In this document: positions 1-6,019 of the stretch, piece after piece | How the letters are laid out: each line of letters begins with the position of its first letter | Numbering within the stretch: position 1 is the stretch's first letter | Assembly: GCA_026770585.1 (NCBI GenBank) | Contig: MU646422.1 | Location: 673,364 to 684,308 of the forward strand | Reading direction: 5' to 3' | DNA: 10,945 bases | DNA from: Baffinella frigidus | Lineage: Eukaryota; Cryptophyceae; Cryptomonadales; Baffinellaceae | The notes under the pieces: model-generated | What the model was told of the DNA's origin: nothing | Seen by the model: only the letters and a program-made list of their open reading frames with translations | The model's database searches: none | Translations under genes and position numbers: made by a program

Positions 1-268
1 TGGGTGGGGCAGATAGGAGATGGGCTGTACGCACGGCCTGTCTTGTTCTGTTCCTTCTGTTCACGACGACTTCGATAAGACGAAGGGGGTTCGCCAAGTA
101 AGAGTCGGTCGGGATTGTCCGCAACGAAACCTGCTATAGCTCCAGGACCAGCCCCCGCTTCCGTGCTCACCATGACGTTTCGGTCCACCGGACGTGGGAA
201 CGTGTGTGCTGCTGTACGAAGTTCATTAAAGCTCCATAAGCTCCATAACTCATGCTCAAGGACAACAA
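1..268. other. Unassigned left edge with no recognised gene
   Basis: No repeat family found elsewhere in the window is visible here. A short open frame on the + strand enters this stretch and then runs on into the family A repeats, so it is probably not a gene. The only internal structure I see is a roughly 10-bp direct duplication of AAGCTCCATA at about 229-248. The segment could be the unique flank of the repeat block or the degraded end of an older element. Confidence 0.4.
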
Positions 269-433
269 CCTCTGTACTGGAGAGCTCAACGCGATCCGAA
301 AACAAAAATGCTTTCTCTGCAGTCCTTTCTACGGAAGGGCGTGTCGTTGGCATATGTTGGGAGCATTTAAACCCTAAAGGACCTAAAGGACGCCTACGTC
401 GGGAGCTCGAAGAACCTAAAGGACCTAAAGGAC
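269..433 (+). repeat. Family A dispersed repeat, diverged copy plus truncated tandem 3' end
   Basis: This copy starts at CCTCTGTACTGG, passes through GCGATCCGAAA (291) and TTTCTCTGCAGTCC, and ends in the family tail ACCTAAAGGA at about 372-391. A second, strongly 5'-truncated 3' end follows at 390-433, recognisable by GGGAGCTCGAAGAACC and two more CCTAAAGGA units. Within the family this copy belongs to the subtype that has CTACGGAAGGGCGT where other copies have GTTCCGGTGTCCGC. It is followed directly by the block starting at 433. The role is unknown; the shared 3' end and variable 5' end suggest retroposition. Confidence 0.75.
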
Positions 434-674
434 CATGGGATACCATGAGCCTCAAAGCGGCTGACTTGGGTTCGGTGTGTGTGCGAGCGCGTTCCTCTCT
501 GTGATAACTCAAACACCCCAAGAGAACCACCCTGTATCCCCTCCTCACAAGCCTCTGCACTGGAGAGCGAAACGCGATCCGAAAGCAAAAATGCTTTTTC
601 TGCAGTCCTTTCTACGGAACGGCGTGGCGTTGGGCTCTGTTGGGATCATTTAAAACCTAAAGGACCTAAAGGAC
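433..674 (+). repeat. Extended family A unit, first of two direct copies
   Basis: The unit begins at CCATGGGATACCATGAGCC and contains GGCTGACTTGGGTTCGGTG, a C-rich middle, CCTCTGCACTGG at 552, GCGATCCGAAAG at 574 and the CCTAAAGGA tail. Landmarks at 433, 552 and 574 recur at 808, 927 and 949, a constant offset of 375 bases, so 433-674 and 808-1048 are direct copies without a length change between these landmarks. Open frames crossing this region follow the repeat and are not convincing genes. The two copies could come from a segmental tandem duplication or from two insertions; the intervening 675-807 is absent between the first and second anchors. Confidence 0.75.
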
Positions 675-807
675 GCTTGAATTGCCCTTGACTTTTCTGG
701 TGTCCGTACATTGGGAGAACCCCCTACACAACCACATGTCTCTCCTTTCATCTTGGGTCCATTTCACCTCACCCCCCCCACACAATTCCTCGCACCTTGT
801 GGGGTAT
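675..807 (+). repeat. Upstream segment of the longest family A form
   Basis: This stretch contains TTGACTTTTCTGGTGTCC followed by GTACATTGGGAGAACCCCC and a C-rich run ending before CCATGGGATACC at 808. A diverged counterpart occurs on the minus strand at about 7960-8070, where GACTTCCGTACATTGG appears twice 61 bases apart. In both places it lies immediately 5' of the segment with the GGGATACCAT motif, so order and orientation are preserved. It also resembles the family's own 3' motif (GGTGTCCGCCTATGTTGGG), hinting that the element has internal duplication. The homology is judged by eye and is weaker than in the core. Confidence 0.5.
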
Positions 808-1048
808 CCATGGGATACCATGAGCCTTATAAAGGCTGACTTGGGTTCGGTGCGTGTGGCGAGCGCGATCCTTGGGATTAACTCAAAACATCCCAAGAGT
901 ACCCCCCTTTATCCCCTCTACACGAGCCTCTGCACTTGAGAGCTAAACGCGATCCGAAAGCACAAATGCTATCTCTGCAGTCCTTTCTACGGAAGGGCGC
1001 GGCATTGGGCTATGTTGGGAGAAATCAAAACCTAAAGGACCTAAAGAC
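808..1048 (+). repeat. Extended family A unit, second direct copy
   Basis: This copy repeats the layout of 433-674 at a fixed offset of 375 bases, from CCATGGGATACCATGAGCC through GCGATCCGAAAGC at 949 to ACCTAAAGGACCTAAAG. Small differences are scattered through it, such as an extra TATA stretch near 828. It runs directly into three 68-bp tandem units. Together with 675-807 it forms one of the two longest versions of the family in the window, the other lying on the minus strand at 7672-8070. Confidence 0.75.
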
Positions 1049-1254
1049 CAAGTTCCGGTGTCCGCCTATGTTGGGAGCTCGAAGAACCTCAAGGACTTAA
1101 AGAACGACCCACAGAAACAGTTCCGGTGTCCGCCTATGTTGGGAGCTCGAAGAACCTAAAGGACTTAAAGGACGACCTACAGAACCAGTTCCGGTGTCCA
1201 CCTATGTTGGGAGCTCGAAGAACCTAAAGGACCTAAAGGACCTAAAGGATCCGG
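1049..1254 (+). repeat. Three tandem 68-bp family A 3'-end units
   Basis: The motif AGTTCCGGTGTCCGCC starts at 1051, 1119 and 1187, giving two exact 68-base periods. Each unit contains CTATGTTGGGAGCTCGAAG followed by CCTAAAGGA-type tail units; the last has three tail units and ends at GGATCC. The first two units link through CGACC(C/T)ACAGAAMC, a sequence resembling the CTGCAGAACC part of complete copies. The array looks like local tandem amplification of the 3' part of family A. It has no coding frame of its own. Confidence 0.85.
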
Positions 1255-1365
1255 GAAATCGGGGGGATGGCCGCGCCATCCAGCGGGGGGGTCGGACAGC
1301 CGAGGCAGCTGGAGCTGTATGCTCCGCGAGGAGCACACCTTCACCACCTCTACTCGATTAGCTCT

Positions 1366-1514
1366 GATTCCACATGAAAACGGTTTTAATTTAAAACCTG
1401 AGGATTCAATGAAAATTACTACACGAATGCTTTAATATTAACAAGAAAAATCATGCTGTGTAGTAAATTTCATTGCACAGAAGTTTTAAATTAAAACCGT
1501 TTTCATGTGAGATT
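1366..1514 (-). mobile_element. Family C inverted-repeat element, copy 1 (149 bp)
   Basis: Perfect 27-base inverted repeats lie at 1371-1397 and 1483-1509 (CACATGAAAACGG inward to TTTAAAAC), and the resemblance extends outward to GATTC/AGATT, giving 149 bases. The interior has a second, partly inverted pair built on GAAATTTACTACAC and GTGTAGTAAATTTC, so the whole unit can fold on itself. Its interior is the reverse complement of the copies at 4214 and 9303. There is no open frame. It fits a non-autonomous DNA element (MITE). A possible duplicated flank, TTAGCTCT on the left and TTAGTTCT on the right, is imperfect and offset, so I do not assign a superfamily. Confidence 0.85.
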
Positions 1515-1962
1515 GGTTAGTTCTCGGCAGGAACCACCCTAGTGGAAAACGAAATGCCCTGTGTCAGAGGCCGTATTTGCGCGTCCACTTTTATCCGGGG
1601 GCGTGTTTAACTTATAATGGATCCCTATTTGTTCATGGGAGTTGGACGAAGTTCAATCAGGGCCCTAAGTAAATTTGATTAGGGCCATAATCTGGTTTAT
1701 TAGGCCATTTTCTTTGAAATTACACATGTTCCCGGATGAACTTCGTCGGGTGCAGGGGGGGCTGTCAGGCTGGCGCCCTCTCTCAGGCGGTGGCGGGCCC
1801 AGCCCCTGGCTCTTTCTCCTCCTCTCGACTATTATGCTCCTGGGCTCTTGAGATAGTTTATTGATTACAAGATCAGCATGACCAGTAGATCTACTAAGAC
1901 CCCCGGGGGGGCGTTTTGGGAAGAAATTCAAAACAGAAAGGAAGAATATTTGAATACTGGTC
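1515..1962. other. Unassigned interval with a short inverted repeat
   Basis: I recognise no gene here. An 11-base inverted repeat, GACGAAGTTCA at 1645-1655 and TGAACTTCGTC at 1737-1747, encloses three loosely spaced TAGGGCC/TAGGCC motifs. The rest is of mixed composition and precedes the TA-rich tract. A 99-residue minus-strand open frame across the interval has no domain I know and a proline- and arginine-rich composition that I take as chance. Confidence 0.4.
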
Positions 1963-2013
1963 ATATATATATATATGTATATATATATAATATACTTATA
2001 TTTATATTTATAA
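1963..2013. repeat. TA-dinucleotide microsatellite and AT-rich tract
   Basis: The tract begins with about seven TA units, is broken by GTA, and continues through TATATTTATATTTATAA. It lies 30 bases before the variant telomere array. It could act as an easily melted segment or be ordinary microsatellite expansion; nothing in the sequence decides. Confidence 0.85.
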
Positions 2014-2042
2014 GTTGAGTCTGAAATCTTGTCTTGTGATGA

Positions 2043-2118
2043 ACACCCTACATCCTACACCCCACACCCTACACCCTACACCCTACACCCTACACCCTAC
2101 ACCCTACACACTACACCC
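2043..2118 (+). repeat. Variant telomere-like heptamer array (ACACCCT)n
   Basis: About ten units of a 7-base repeat, ACACCCT, are present; the middle ones are identical and the edge units are decayed. The period matches the CCCTAAA heptamer seen at 3026 and 10288 with AAA replaced by ACA. CTACACCC units also occur inside the array at 10288, so the variant probably arose within telomeric tracts. The run is more homogeneous than the mixed arrays, which suggests recent local amplification. Confidence 0.85.
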
Positions 2119-2492
2119 GAAAGGATCCGTAATTAAAAACGATCCGTACTAAACACACTTTATCTCTCTCAACCCTGACCCTAACCCCTTTTTCGGGGGG
2201 TCTGCCCAGGTAAATGCAAGGTCGACGATTTGGTCCTCCCGTGAGGGTTGGTGGCTCTTTGGTAGGAGGTGGAGTTAGAATCCATCCGGAAAATGCTCGT
2301 ATGAGCGGCCGACACGGGGTACAGTAAGTGGCACAATGCGTAGCATGTGCGGCGCTGACGCTGGTTGTTTGGCAATAAATTATCAATCTCTCTTGGTGGC
2401 TCTTTGGCAGGTTCTGGGGTGCGTCGTGCTCTTTCCCTGGGTGCTTCAGTAGGACCCTAGGGTGGTGCGTGTCCTTATTCGCGGTTCACCCC
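2119..2492. other. Unassigned interval with short direct repeats
   Basis: No gene is recognised. A 19-base motif, TTGGTGGCTCTTTGGYAGG, occurs twice, at about 2248-2266 and 2393-2411. A short remnant of telomere-like sequence (CAACCCTGACCCTAACCCC) lies near 2168. Two overlapping minus-strand open frames of 91 and 64 residues show no domain I know. The interval ends at the first 105-bp palindromic element. Confidence 0.4.
2408..2443 (+). repeat. Direct repeat, left copy
   Basis: CAGGTTCTGGGGTGCGTCG followed by CTCTTTCCCTGGGTG closely matches 2964-2999. The two copies bracket a block containing two palindromic elements of family B and one of family P. The copies differ at several positions, so this is an older duplication and not a fresh target-site duplication. 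Confidence 0.6.
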
Positions 2493-2597
2493 TATCCCTT
2501 AAGTGGCCAGCCGGTCAAAATTGACCCGCAAGAGGTCCTAGGCAGGTGCTAGGGCCCTACCGTAGGGCGTATGATCCTACTGGCCACTTATGGGATA
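2493..2597 (+). mobile_element. Family B palindromic element, copy 1 (105 bp)
   Basis: The ends are inverted repeats, TATCCCTTAAGTGGCCA on the left and TGGCCACTTATGGGATA on the right. The interior carries AGGTCCTAGGCAGG and the near-palindrome GCCCTACCGTAGGGC. Four other copies of exactly the same length are in the window. The outermost bases are TA at each end, which would fit insertion at a TA dinucleotide by a Tc1/mariner-type transposase, although the palindrome itself could supply those bases. No transposase is encoded. I class it as a MITE-like non-autonomous element; this copy defines the + orientation. Confidence 0.85.
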
Positions 2598-2639
2598 GCG
2601 GAGTGTGGCCATGCGTTCGAGTAACCCGCATGGCCCAAA

Positions 2640-2715
2640 ATAAATGAGGGTTTCACAAAACCGTTCTCACAAAACCCTGAACCCTCAACCCTAAAGTCAG
2701 GGCCTAAACCCTGGA
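2640..2715 (+). repeat. Short degenerate telomere-like patch
   Basis: AAACCCTGAACCCTCAACCC and CCTAAACCCTGGACCC are decayed heptamers in the same orientation as the larger tracts. A CACAAAACC motif is repeated just before them. The patch lies between copies 1 and 2 of family B, as if the elements had been inserted into older telomere-like sequence. Confidence 0.6.
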
Positions 2716-2718
2716 CCC

Positions 2719-2823
2719 TATCACTTAAGTGGCGAGTAGGCCCATACGCCCTACCGTAGGGCCCTAGGACCTTCCTAGGTCCTCTTGGCAGTCAATTTTG
2801 ACCGCCTCGCCACTTCAACGATG
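2719..2823 (-). mobile_element. Family B palindromic element, copy 2 (105 bp)
   Basis: In reverse complement this aligns with copy 1 over the full 105 bases, including GTCAAAATTGAC and GGTCCTAGG. One end reads TATCACTTAAGTGGCGA; the other is decayed (CATCGTTGAAGTGGCGA read inward), so this is probably an older, mutated insertion. Just two bases separate it from the next palindrome at 2826. Confidence 0.85.
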
Positions 2824-2825
2824 CA

Positions 2826-2934
2826 GTACCTCGCTCATACGCAACCGCCCCCCCCCCCTAGGACCACCATATGACCCTAGGCATAGTCCAACTGTAGGGT
2901 CCTAGGGAGGGGCGGTTTCTTATGAGCGAGGTAC
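2826..2934 (+). mobile_element. Family P C-rich palindrome, complete copy
   Basis: The arms at 2826-2851 and 2909-2934 are inverted repeats matching at 24 of 26 positions (GTACCTCGCTCATA inward to ACCGCCCC). The middle carries CTAGGACC and GGTCCTAG in inverted order and an 11-base C run at 2848-2858. The CCTAGG and GTAGGG words resemble those in family B, suggesting related origin. A partial second copy lies at 8839-8918. There is no coding capacity. Confidence 0.75.
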
Positions 2935-2963
2935 CCTTGTACCCTGAACTCTAACCCCGCCCC

Positions 2964-2999
2964 CAGGTTCTGGGGGTTCGGCGTTCTCTTTCCAGGGTG
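2964..2999 (+). repeat. Direct repeat, right copy
   Basis: CAGGTTCTGGGGGTTCGGCG followed by TTCTCTTTCCAGGGTG is the counterpart of 2408-2443. It sits between the family P palindrome and the telomere-like tract. Confidence 0.6.
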
Positions 3000-3025
3000 G
3001 CTCGCGGTGATGTACAAGATGTGCA

Positions 3026-3405
3026 TAAACTCTGAACCCTACACCCTAACCCCTAAACCCTAAACCCTAAACCCTAAACCCTAAACCCTAGATTCTAAAT
3101 CTACGCCCTAAACCCTAAACCCTGAACCCCAAACCCTAAACCTAAACCCTAAACCCTGAGTCCTACACTCTCACCCCTAAACCCTAAACCCTAAGCCCTA
3201 GACCCCAAACCCTAAACCCTAAACCCTAAATCCTAAACCCTAAATCCCAAATCCTAAACCCTAAACCCTAAACCCTAAACCTGAAACCCTAAACCTGAAA
3301 CCCTAAACCCTAAACCTGAAACCCTAAACCCTAAACCCTAAACCCTAAACCCTAAACCCTAAACCATAAACCATAAACCATAAACCAGAAACCACAAACC
3401 ACAAA
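3026..3405 (+). repeat. Interstitial telomere-like CCCTAAA array
   Basis: Dozens of CCCTAAA heptamers are interspersed with variants such as CCTGAAA, CCCCAAA and CCCTACA. A higher-order pattern of AAACCTGAAACCCT recurs between about 3275 and 3325. The right end switches to AAACCATAAACCATA and then AAACCACAAACC. The C-rich strand is on +, matching the array at the right edge. The degeneracy and the unique sequence on both sides mark it as interstitial. It carries no gene. Confidence 0.9.
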
Positions 3406-3555
3406 CGCGCTATGTTATATACAAGGTGTGCAAGCGCTGGGCCGCCTTCAAGGGGTCCACCGCAGACCCTAACTTATGTAAAAAGTGTGAGGGTTTTGAT
3501 TCTAAAATAACCCCGCTTCATCATGCTGCATGCAACTACGAGTGTGGATTCGACC
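3406..3555 (+). pseudogene. Coding-like scrap with cysteines, possible exon remnant
   Basis: One + frame, reading through TACAAGGTGTGCAAG at about 3420, encodes VCKRWAAFKGSTADP followed by NLCKKCEGFD and a later HHAAC and C-Y-E-C stretch. The cysteine and histidine spacing is reminiscent of a small zinc-binding fold, but I do not recognise a family. A second occurrence at 3896-3935 encodes VCTRWAAFNGSSAPES, with half of the base differences silent. The frame continues into a pyrimidine tract and probably loses meaning there. It could be a decayed exon of a dispersed gene family or a chance open frame within a repeat. Confidence 0.3.
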
Positions 3556-3616
3556 TCTCTTCTTTTCCTCTCTTCTCTACATCTCTTCTCTCCCTCTCTT
3601 CTCTACCTCTCTTCTC
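3556..3616. repeat. Polypyrimidine CTCTTC-type tract
   Basis: The + strand is nearly all C and T, built from CTCTCTTCTC-like units with an ACAT and an ACCT interruption. It lies between the coding-like scrap and the 239-bp inverted-repeat element. Such tracts can be splice-acceptor-like or simple microsatellites; a downstream exon is not apparent. Confidence 0.75.
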
Positions 3617-3654
3617 GAGCACATCAAGGCTCGGTCCACACGATAGTTAAATAA

Positions 3655-3893
3655 TATCCACTTGAAGATGCCCTGGCCACTTTCATAGTTCACAACGCCT
3701 TCGCGAAGCAATAATGGCTCCAAGCCCTGGTACAAATTTGTACCAAACATTGGACACGACCCTAAAATACCCTTGATGGACATTTAATCGACTTCACAGT
3801 CGTGTCCATGGTCTTGTCCCACACAAAATTTGTACGGGGCTTGGAGCCATTATTGCTTCACGAAGGCGTCGGAATCTGTTCACTTAAGGGATA
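3655..3893. mobile_element. 239-bp inverted-repeat element with family B-like termini
   Basis: The outer ends read TATCCACTTGAA and TTCACTTAAGGGATA. Inside them are long inverted arms at about 3695-3745 and 3819-3870 (ACGCCTTCG, GAAGCAATAATGGCTCCAAG and ACAAATTTGT), with few mismatches. A third inner pair, TTGGACACGAC and GTCGTGTCCA, lies around 3750-3810. The termini match those of the 105-bp family B while the interior does not, so the two may be mobilised by the same transposase. TA occurs at both ends. It carries no transposase. A minus-strand open frame inside it follows the palindrome and I do not regard it as a gene. Confidence 0.75.
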
Positions 3894-3895
3894 CG

Positions 3896-3935
3896 GTATG
3901 CACGCGCTGGGCCGCCTTCAACGGGTCTTCCGCGC
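3896..3935 (+). pseudogene. Second copy of the VCxRWAAF coding-like scrap
   Basis: CGCTGGGCCGCCTTCAACGG matches 3432-3451 at all but one position, and the flanks also match. It begins three bases after the 239-bp element. Its translation, VCTRWAAFNGSSAPES, keeps the reading frame of the first copy. It is too short to judge on its own. Confidence 0.35.
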
Positions 3936-4213
3936 CTGAGTCTTCTCGGCGTGTCTTTTCCAGGTGTCTGCTCTAGGAATCTGCTCCAGGTCCTGCTCAG
4001 CCGAAGCACCAACGCACCAAAGCCGTAGCCTCCATGGGGCTGCATGCATGGCGGCCGTGTCGGTGTTAATAAACGTTTCTCTCGGCACTCCGGTCGTAGG
4101 TATGGTCACCCTGCTGCATGTACACGCGCGTTCACTTGGGAGAAGTGGTCCAACCCTGAGTCTACGAGACGATACGTCTAGAGGTAGGCATATCTCTCAC
4201 TCTGGTCATTGAC
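3936..4213. other. Unassigned interval
   Basis: No repeat family or recognisable gene is seen. Overlapping open frames occur on both strands, of 82 residues on + and 63 on minus. Neither shows a domain, and the overlap is typical of GC-rich chance frames. The interval ends at family C copy 2. Confidence 0.35.
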
Positions 4214-4362
4214 GATCTCATAGGGAAACGGTTTTAATTTGAAACTTTCTGGCAGTGAAATTTACTACACAGCATGATTTTTACTAGTAATATTAAAGCA
4301 TTCGTGTAGTAAATTTCATTGAATCCAAAAGTTTTAAATTAAAACCGTTTCCCTATGAGATC
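4214..4362 (+). mobile_element. Family C inverted-repeat element, copy 2 (149 bp)
   Basis: The termini are GATCTCATAGGGAAACGG and its reverse complement; the arms extend about 32 bases with one mismatch. The interior contains GAAATTTACTACACAGCATG, TACTAGTAATATTAAAG and GTGTAGTAAATTTCATTG. The length equals copy 1, and the orientation is opposite to it. This is the best-preserved copy. Flanks CATTGAC and CATTACG are similar but not identical, so a target-site duplication is possible and unproven. Confidence 0.9.
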
Positions 4363-4384
4363 CATTACGGTGGTGCCTTGCTGG

Positions 4385-4595
4385 TACCACCAGCAACCCG
4401 TAGTAGCTTTTACCGTATCCTCGCAAGAATCCGGGAATGACTTTATAATTGTTATTTGTTCGTAGGACCCTACAGTACGGAGTCCCTAGGGGTCTGGAAA
4501 TTGCTGACGGGTGATTCAAGGAGATCTCATTGATTTGGCTGAAAATTGCTACAGTACCCGACCCGGTTGTAAGCTGCAACGGGTTGCTGGTGGTA
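4385..4595. mobile_element. Putative inverted-repeat element with 17-bp perfect ends
   Basis: TACCACCAGCAACCCGT at 4385-4401 is exactly inverted at 4579-4595, and looser similarity continues inward (GTAGCTTTTA against GCAGCTTACA). The left end also lies in a small hairpin, TTGCTGGT-ACC-ACCAGCAA, at 4378-4396. The interior contains GTAGGACCCTAC and CCCTAGG words related to families B and P. No second copy is present in the window. A short minus-strand frame inside is unconvincing. The unit could be a single MITE or the remnant of a larger one. Confidence 0.55.
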
Positions 4596-4750
4596 AGGAG
4601 CCGCCCCCCCCCGCCCCCCTAGGAACAGCGTGAGGTTCCAGGTACAGGCCTGCTGATCACCCTACGAGCGGCGTGAGGCGATTTTTTTTGCGCGACCCTG
4701 TCATTCTCCTTCTCTTCGTTCTCAAACATTCATTACGATGCATCATCATC

Positions 4751-4855
4751 TATCCCTTAAGTGGCGAGGCCGTCAAATTTGACCGCCAAGAGGTCCTAGG
4801 CAGGTCCTGGGGCCCTACGGTAGGGCGTATCAGCCTACTCACCACTTGAGGGATA
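4751..4855 (+). mobile_element. Family B palindromic element, copy 3 (105 bp)
   Basis: The ends are TATCCCTTAAGTGG and CCACTTGAGGGATA. The interior has GTCAAATTTGAC, GGTCCTAGGCAGGTCC and GCCCTACGGTAGGGC. The length is again 105 and TA lies at each end. It sits at the upstream edge of the GC-rich island that carries the candidate coding sequence. Confidence 0.9.
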
Positions 4856-4977
4856 GCACGCCACACGCCCTCCCTTCCCCAGAGGCACCCCACCACAGTG
4901 GTCTTACGCTACGGCGTCCAGCCCCAGACCCGACAGCTTCTCCCGAACGCAAGTCGGCAGGCACGCTGGGTTCTTGT

Positions 4978-5361
4978 TCATGCCTCTTCCTCGCCGGAAG
5001 CCGCGGCGTTGGAGATGCGCGCGTCGAGTCCCCCGGCGTCCTCGCTCTCGCTGTTGAGCTCGTCGAGCCACCCGGACGGCGGGCCGGTGGGCCTCTTGTG
5101 GCGCTGGAACTCGATCGGCTCTTCCGCGACGCGATAAGCGAGGCCCCCGGCGTCCTCGCCGCTCTCGCTGTTGAGCGCGTCGAGCCAATTGGAGATGGTG
5201 TTCGTGGCGCGTGGTTCTTGGGAGTGTTTGACCTCCTCCTCTCCGTGAGAAGGGCGGGCCAGCGAGTTGAAGGACGGGCCAGCGAGTGGGTGCATCATGC
5301 ATTGGCTCGGGAAAACCATGATCCCGCCCTCGCTCGGGAAGACCAAGTGGCGCCACGGCAT
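4978..5361 (-). CDS. Hypothetical acidic protein or exon with two in-frame repeats
   Basis: I do not recognise this gene. From the ATG at 5361 the minus-strand frame gives 127 residues ending at a TGA. The open frame extends upstream to about 5453, so this may be an exon and the start is uncertain. Residues 59-74 (WLDALNSESGEDAGGL) and 98-112 (WLDELNSESEDAGGL) are near-identical and differ by one whole codon, as expected under coding constraint. VFPS also occurs twice, at 7-10 and 16-19. Third codon positions around the repeats are almost all G or C. The C-terminus is acidic (GEEEA); no signal peptide or membrane segment is evident. Overlapping frames of 213 residues on + and 221 on minus exist, but their proteins are arginine- and proline-rich and look like shadows. 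Confidence 0.4.
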   Translation of the reverse strand: MPWRHLVFPSEGGIMVFPSQCMMHPLAGPSFNSLARPSHGEEEVKHSQEPRATNTISNWLDALNSESGEDAGGLAYRVAEEPIEFQRHKRPTGPPSGWLDELNSESEDAGGLDARISNAAASGEEEA

Positions 5362-5620
5362 CGAAGGGAGCGAGGCGTAGAGAGGCACGACTGGTTGGGG
5401 TCCAGGTTGAGAAGCGGGGAACCGCTGGCGGTGAGCGGCTGGCGGACGAGCGTGTCAGAGATTCGGTTCTGGCTCTTCTTCCTCTGATTTCAACTTGGAA
5501 GTGATTTAATTCTCCCCGAGAATAGTTCCTTCTGATTTTGATCCTAGTGGTCACGTCTGTAAATTGCACGTTCCTACCGGTAATCCGTTCCTACAGCTGT
5601 ACATATTCGCACTGGGACAT
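5362..5620. other. Upstream flank of the candidate coding frame
   Basis: The GC-rich composition ends near 5480 and the DNA becomes AT-richer. On the minus strand this would be the promoter or an upstream intron of the 4978-5361 frame. Several CCAG words could serve as splice acceptors near 5420-5440, but none can be chosen. No TATA-like element is convincing. GTTCCT-ACCGGTAATCC near 5570 introduces the ACCGGT words common in the next 550 bases. Confidence 0.3.
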
Positions 5621-5693
5621 TTGAACCAAGGGGTATTTTTAGAAAAAAATACCCCTTGTTTGAACATACAATGGTACGTACGAAGCTTCGTAC
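5621..5693. repeat. Hairpin followed by a 16-bp perfect palindrome
   Basis: TTGAACCAAGGGGTATTTTT at 5621-5640 pairs with 5645-5664 at 18 of 20 positions across a 4-base loop. Just downstream, GTACGAAGCTTCGTAC at 5678-5693 is a perfect palindrome flanked on both sides by the direct repeat TACAATGGTA. The pair could be a terminator-like or transposon-end structure; there is no adjoining gene to support either. Confidence 0.7.
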
Positions 5694-5865
5694 AATGGTA
5701 TGTAAATTCATCTGTACAAAGCGTGCCCCCGTGGCGGCAAAAATGGGACTTTATTACTGCACGCGAAACACACCATAAGCTCCATACCGGTAAGGTCCAC
5801 GCAATCTGCGACCGTCAAAAGGTTGCAGTCAAAGATGTACCGGTACATGTACACGTGTAGGGGCA

Positions 5866-5917
5866 TCGCTATTTCCGGCCCACCAAGGACCAGCAATAGC
5901 GACTGGACCGGAAATAG
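5866..5917. repeat. Interleaved pair of inverted repeats
   Basis: TCGCTATT at 5866-5873 pairs with AATAGCGA at 5895-5902. CTATTTCCGG at 5869-5878 pairs with CCGGAAATAG at 5908-5917. The left arms overlap, so the two hairpins are mutually exclusive. No gene adjoins them to indicate a switch. Confidence 0.6.
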
Positions 5918-5952
5918 TACAGTACGAGGCTCGCAGTCTTCCGTACCGGATT

Positions 5953-6000
5953 TGACCCTGGATTGACCCTGGACGACCCCTGGAGTCCTGGACCCTGGAT
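5953..6000 (+). repeat. Short GACCCTGGA tandem repeat
   Basis: GACCCTGGA-like words occur four times within 48 bases with spacings of about 11 to 17 bases, then give way to a 12-base palindrome, GTAGGATCCTAC, at 6001-6012. Confidence 0.6.
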
Positions 6001-6019
6001 GTAGGATCCTACGAGCCGG

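Noticed and set aside
115-504. 129-residue + strand open frame near the left edge
   Set aside because: It starts without ATG and most of it translates family A repeats, including the CCTAAAGGA tail, as repeated GPKGP residues.
2043-3405. CRISPR-like array
   Set aside because: The repeats are 7-base units with no spacers; they are telomere-type satellites.
4846-5569. Long open frames on + (213 residues) and minus (221 residues) in the GC-rich island
   Set aside because: They overlap the 4978-5361 minus frame in other registers and give arginine- and proline-rich proteins; the + frame also begins inside a family B element. The in-frame codon indel and G/C third positions favour the 127-residue frame.
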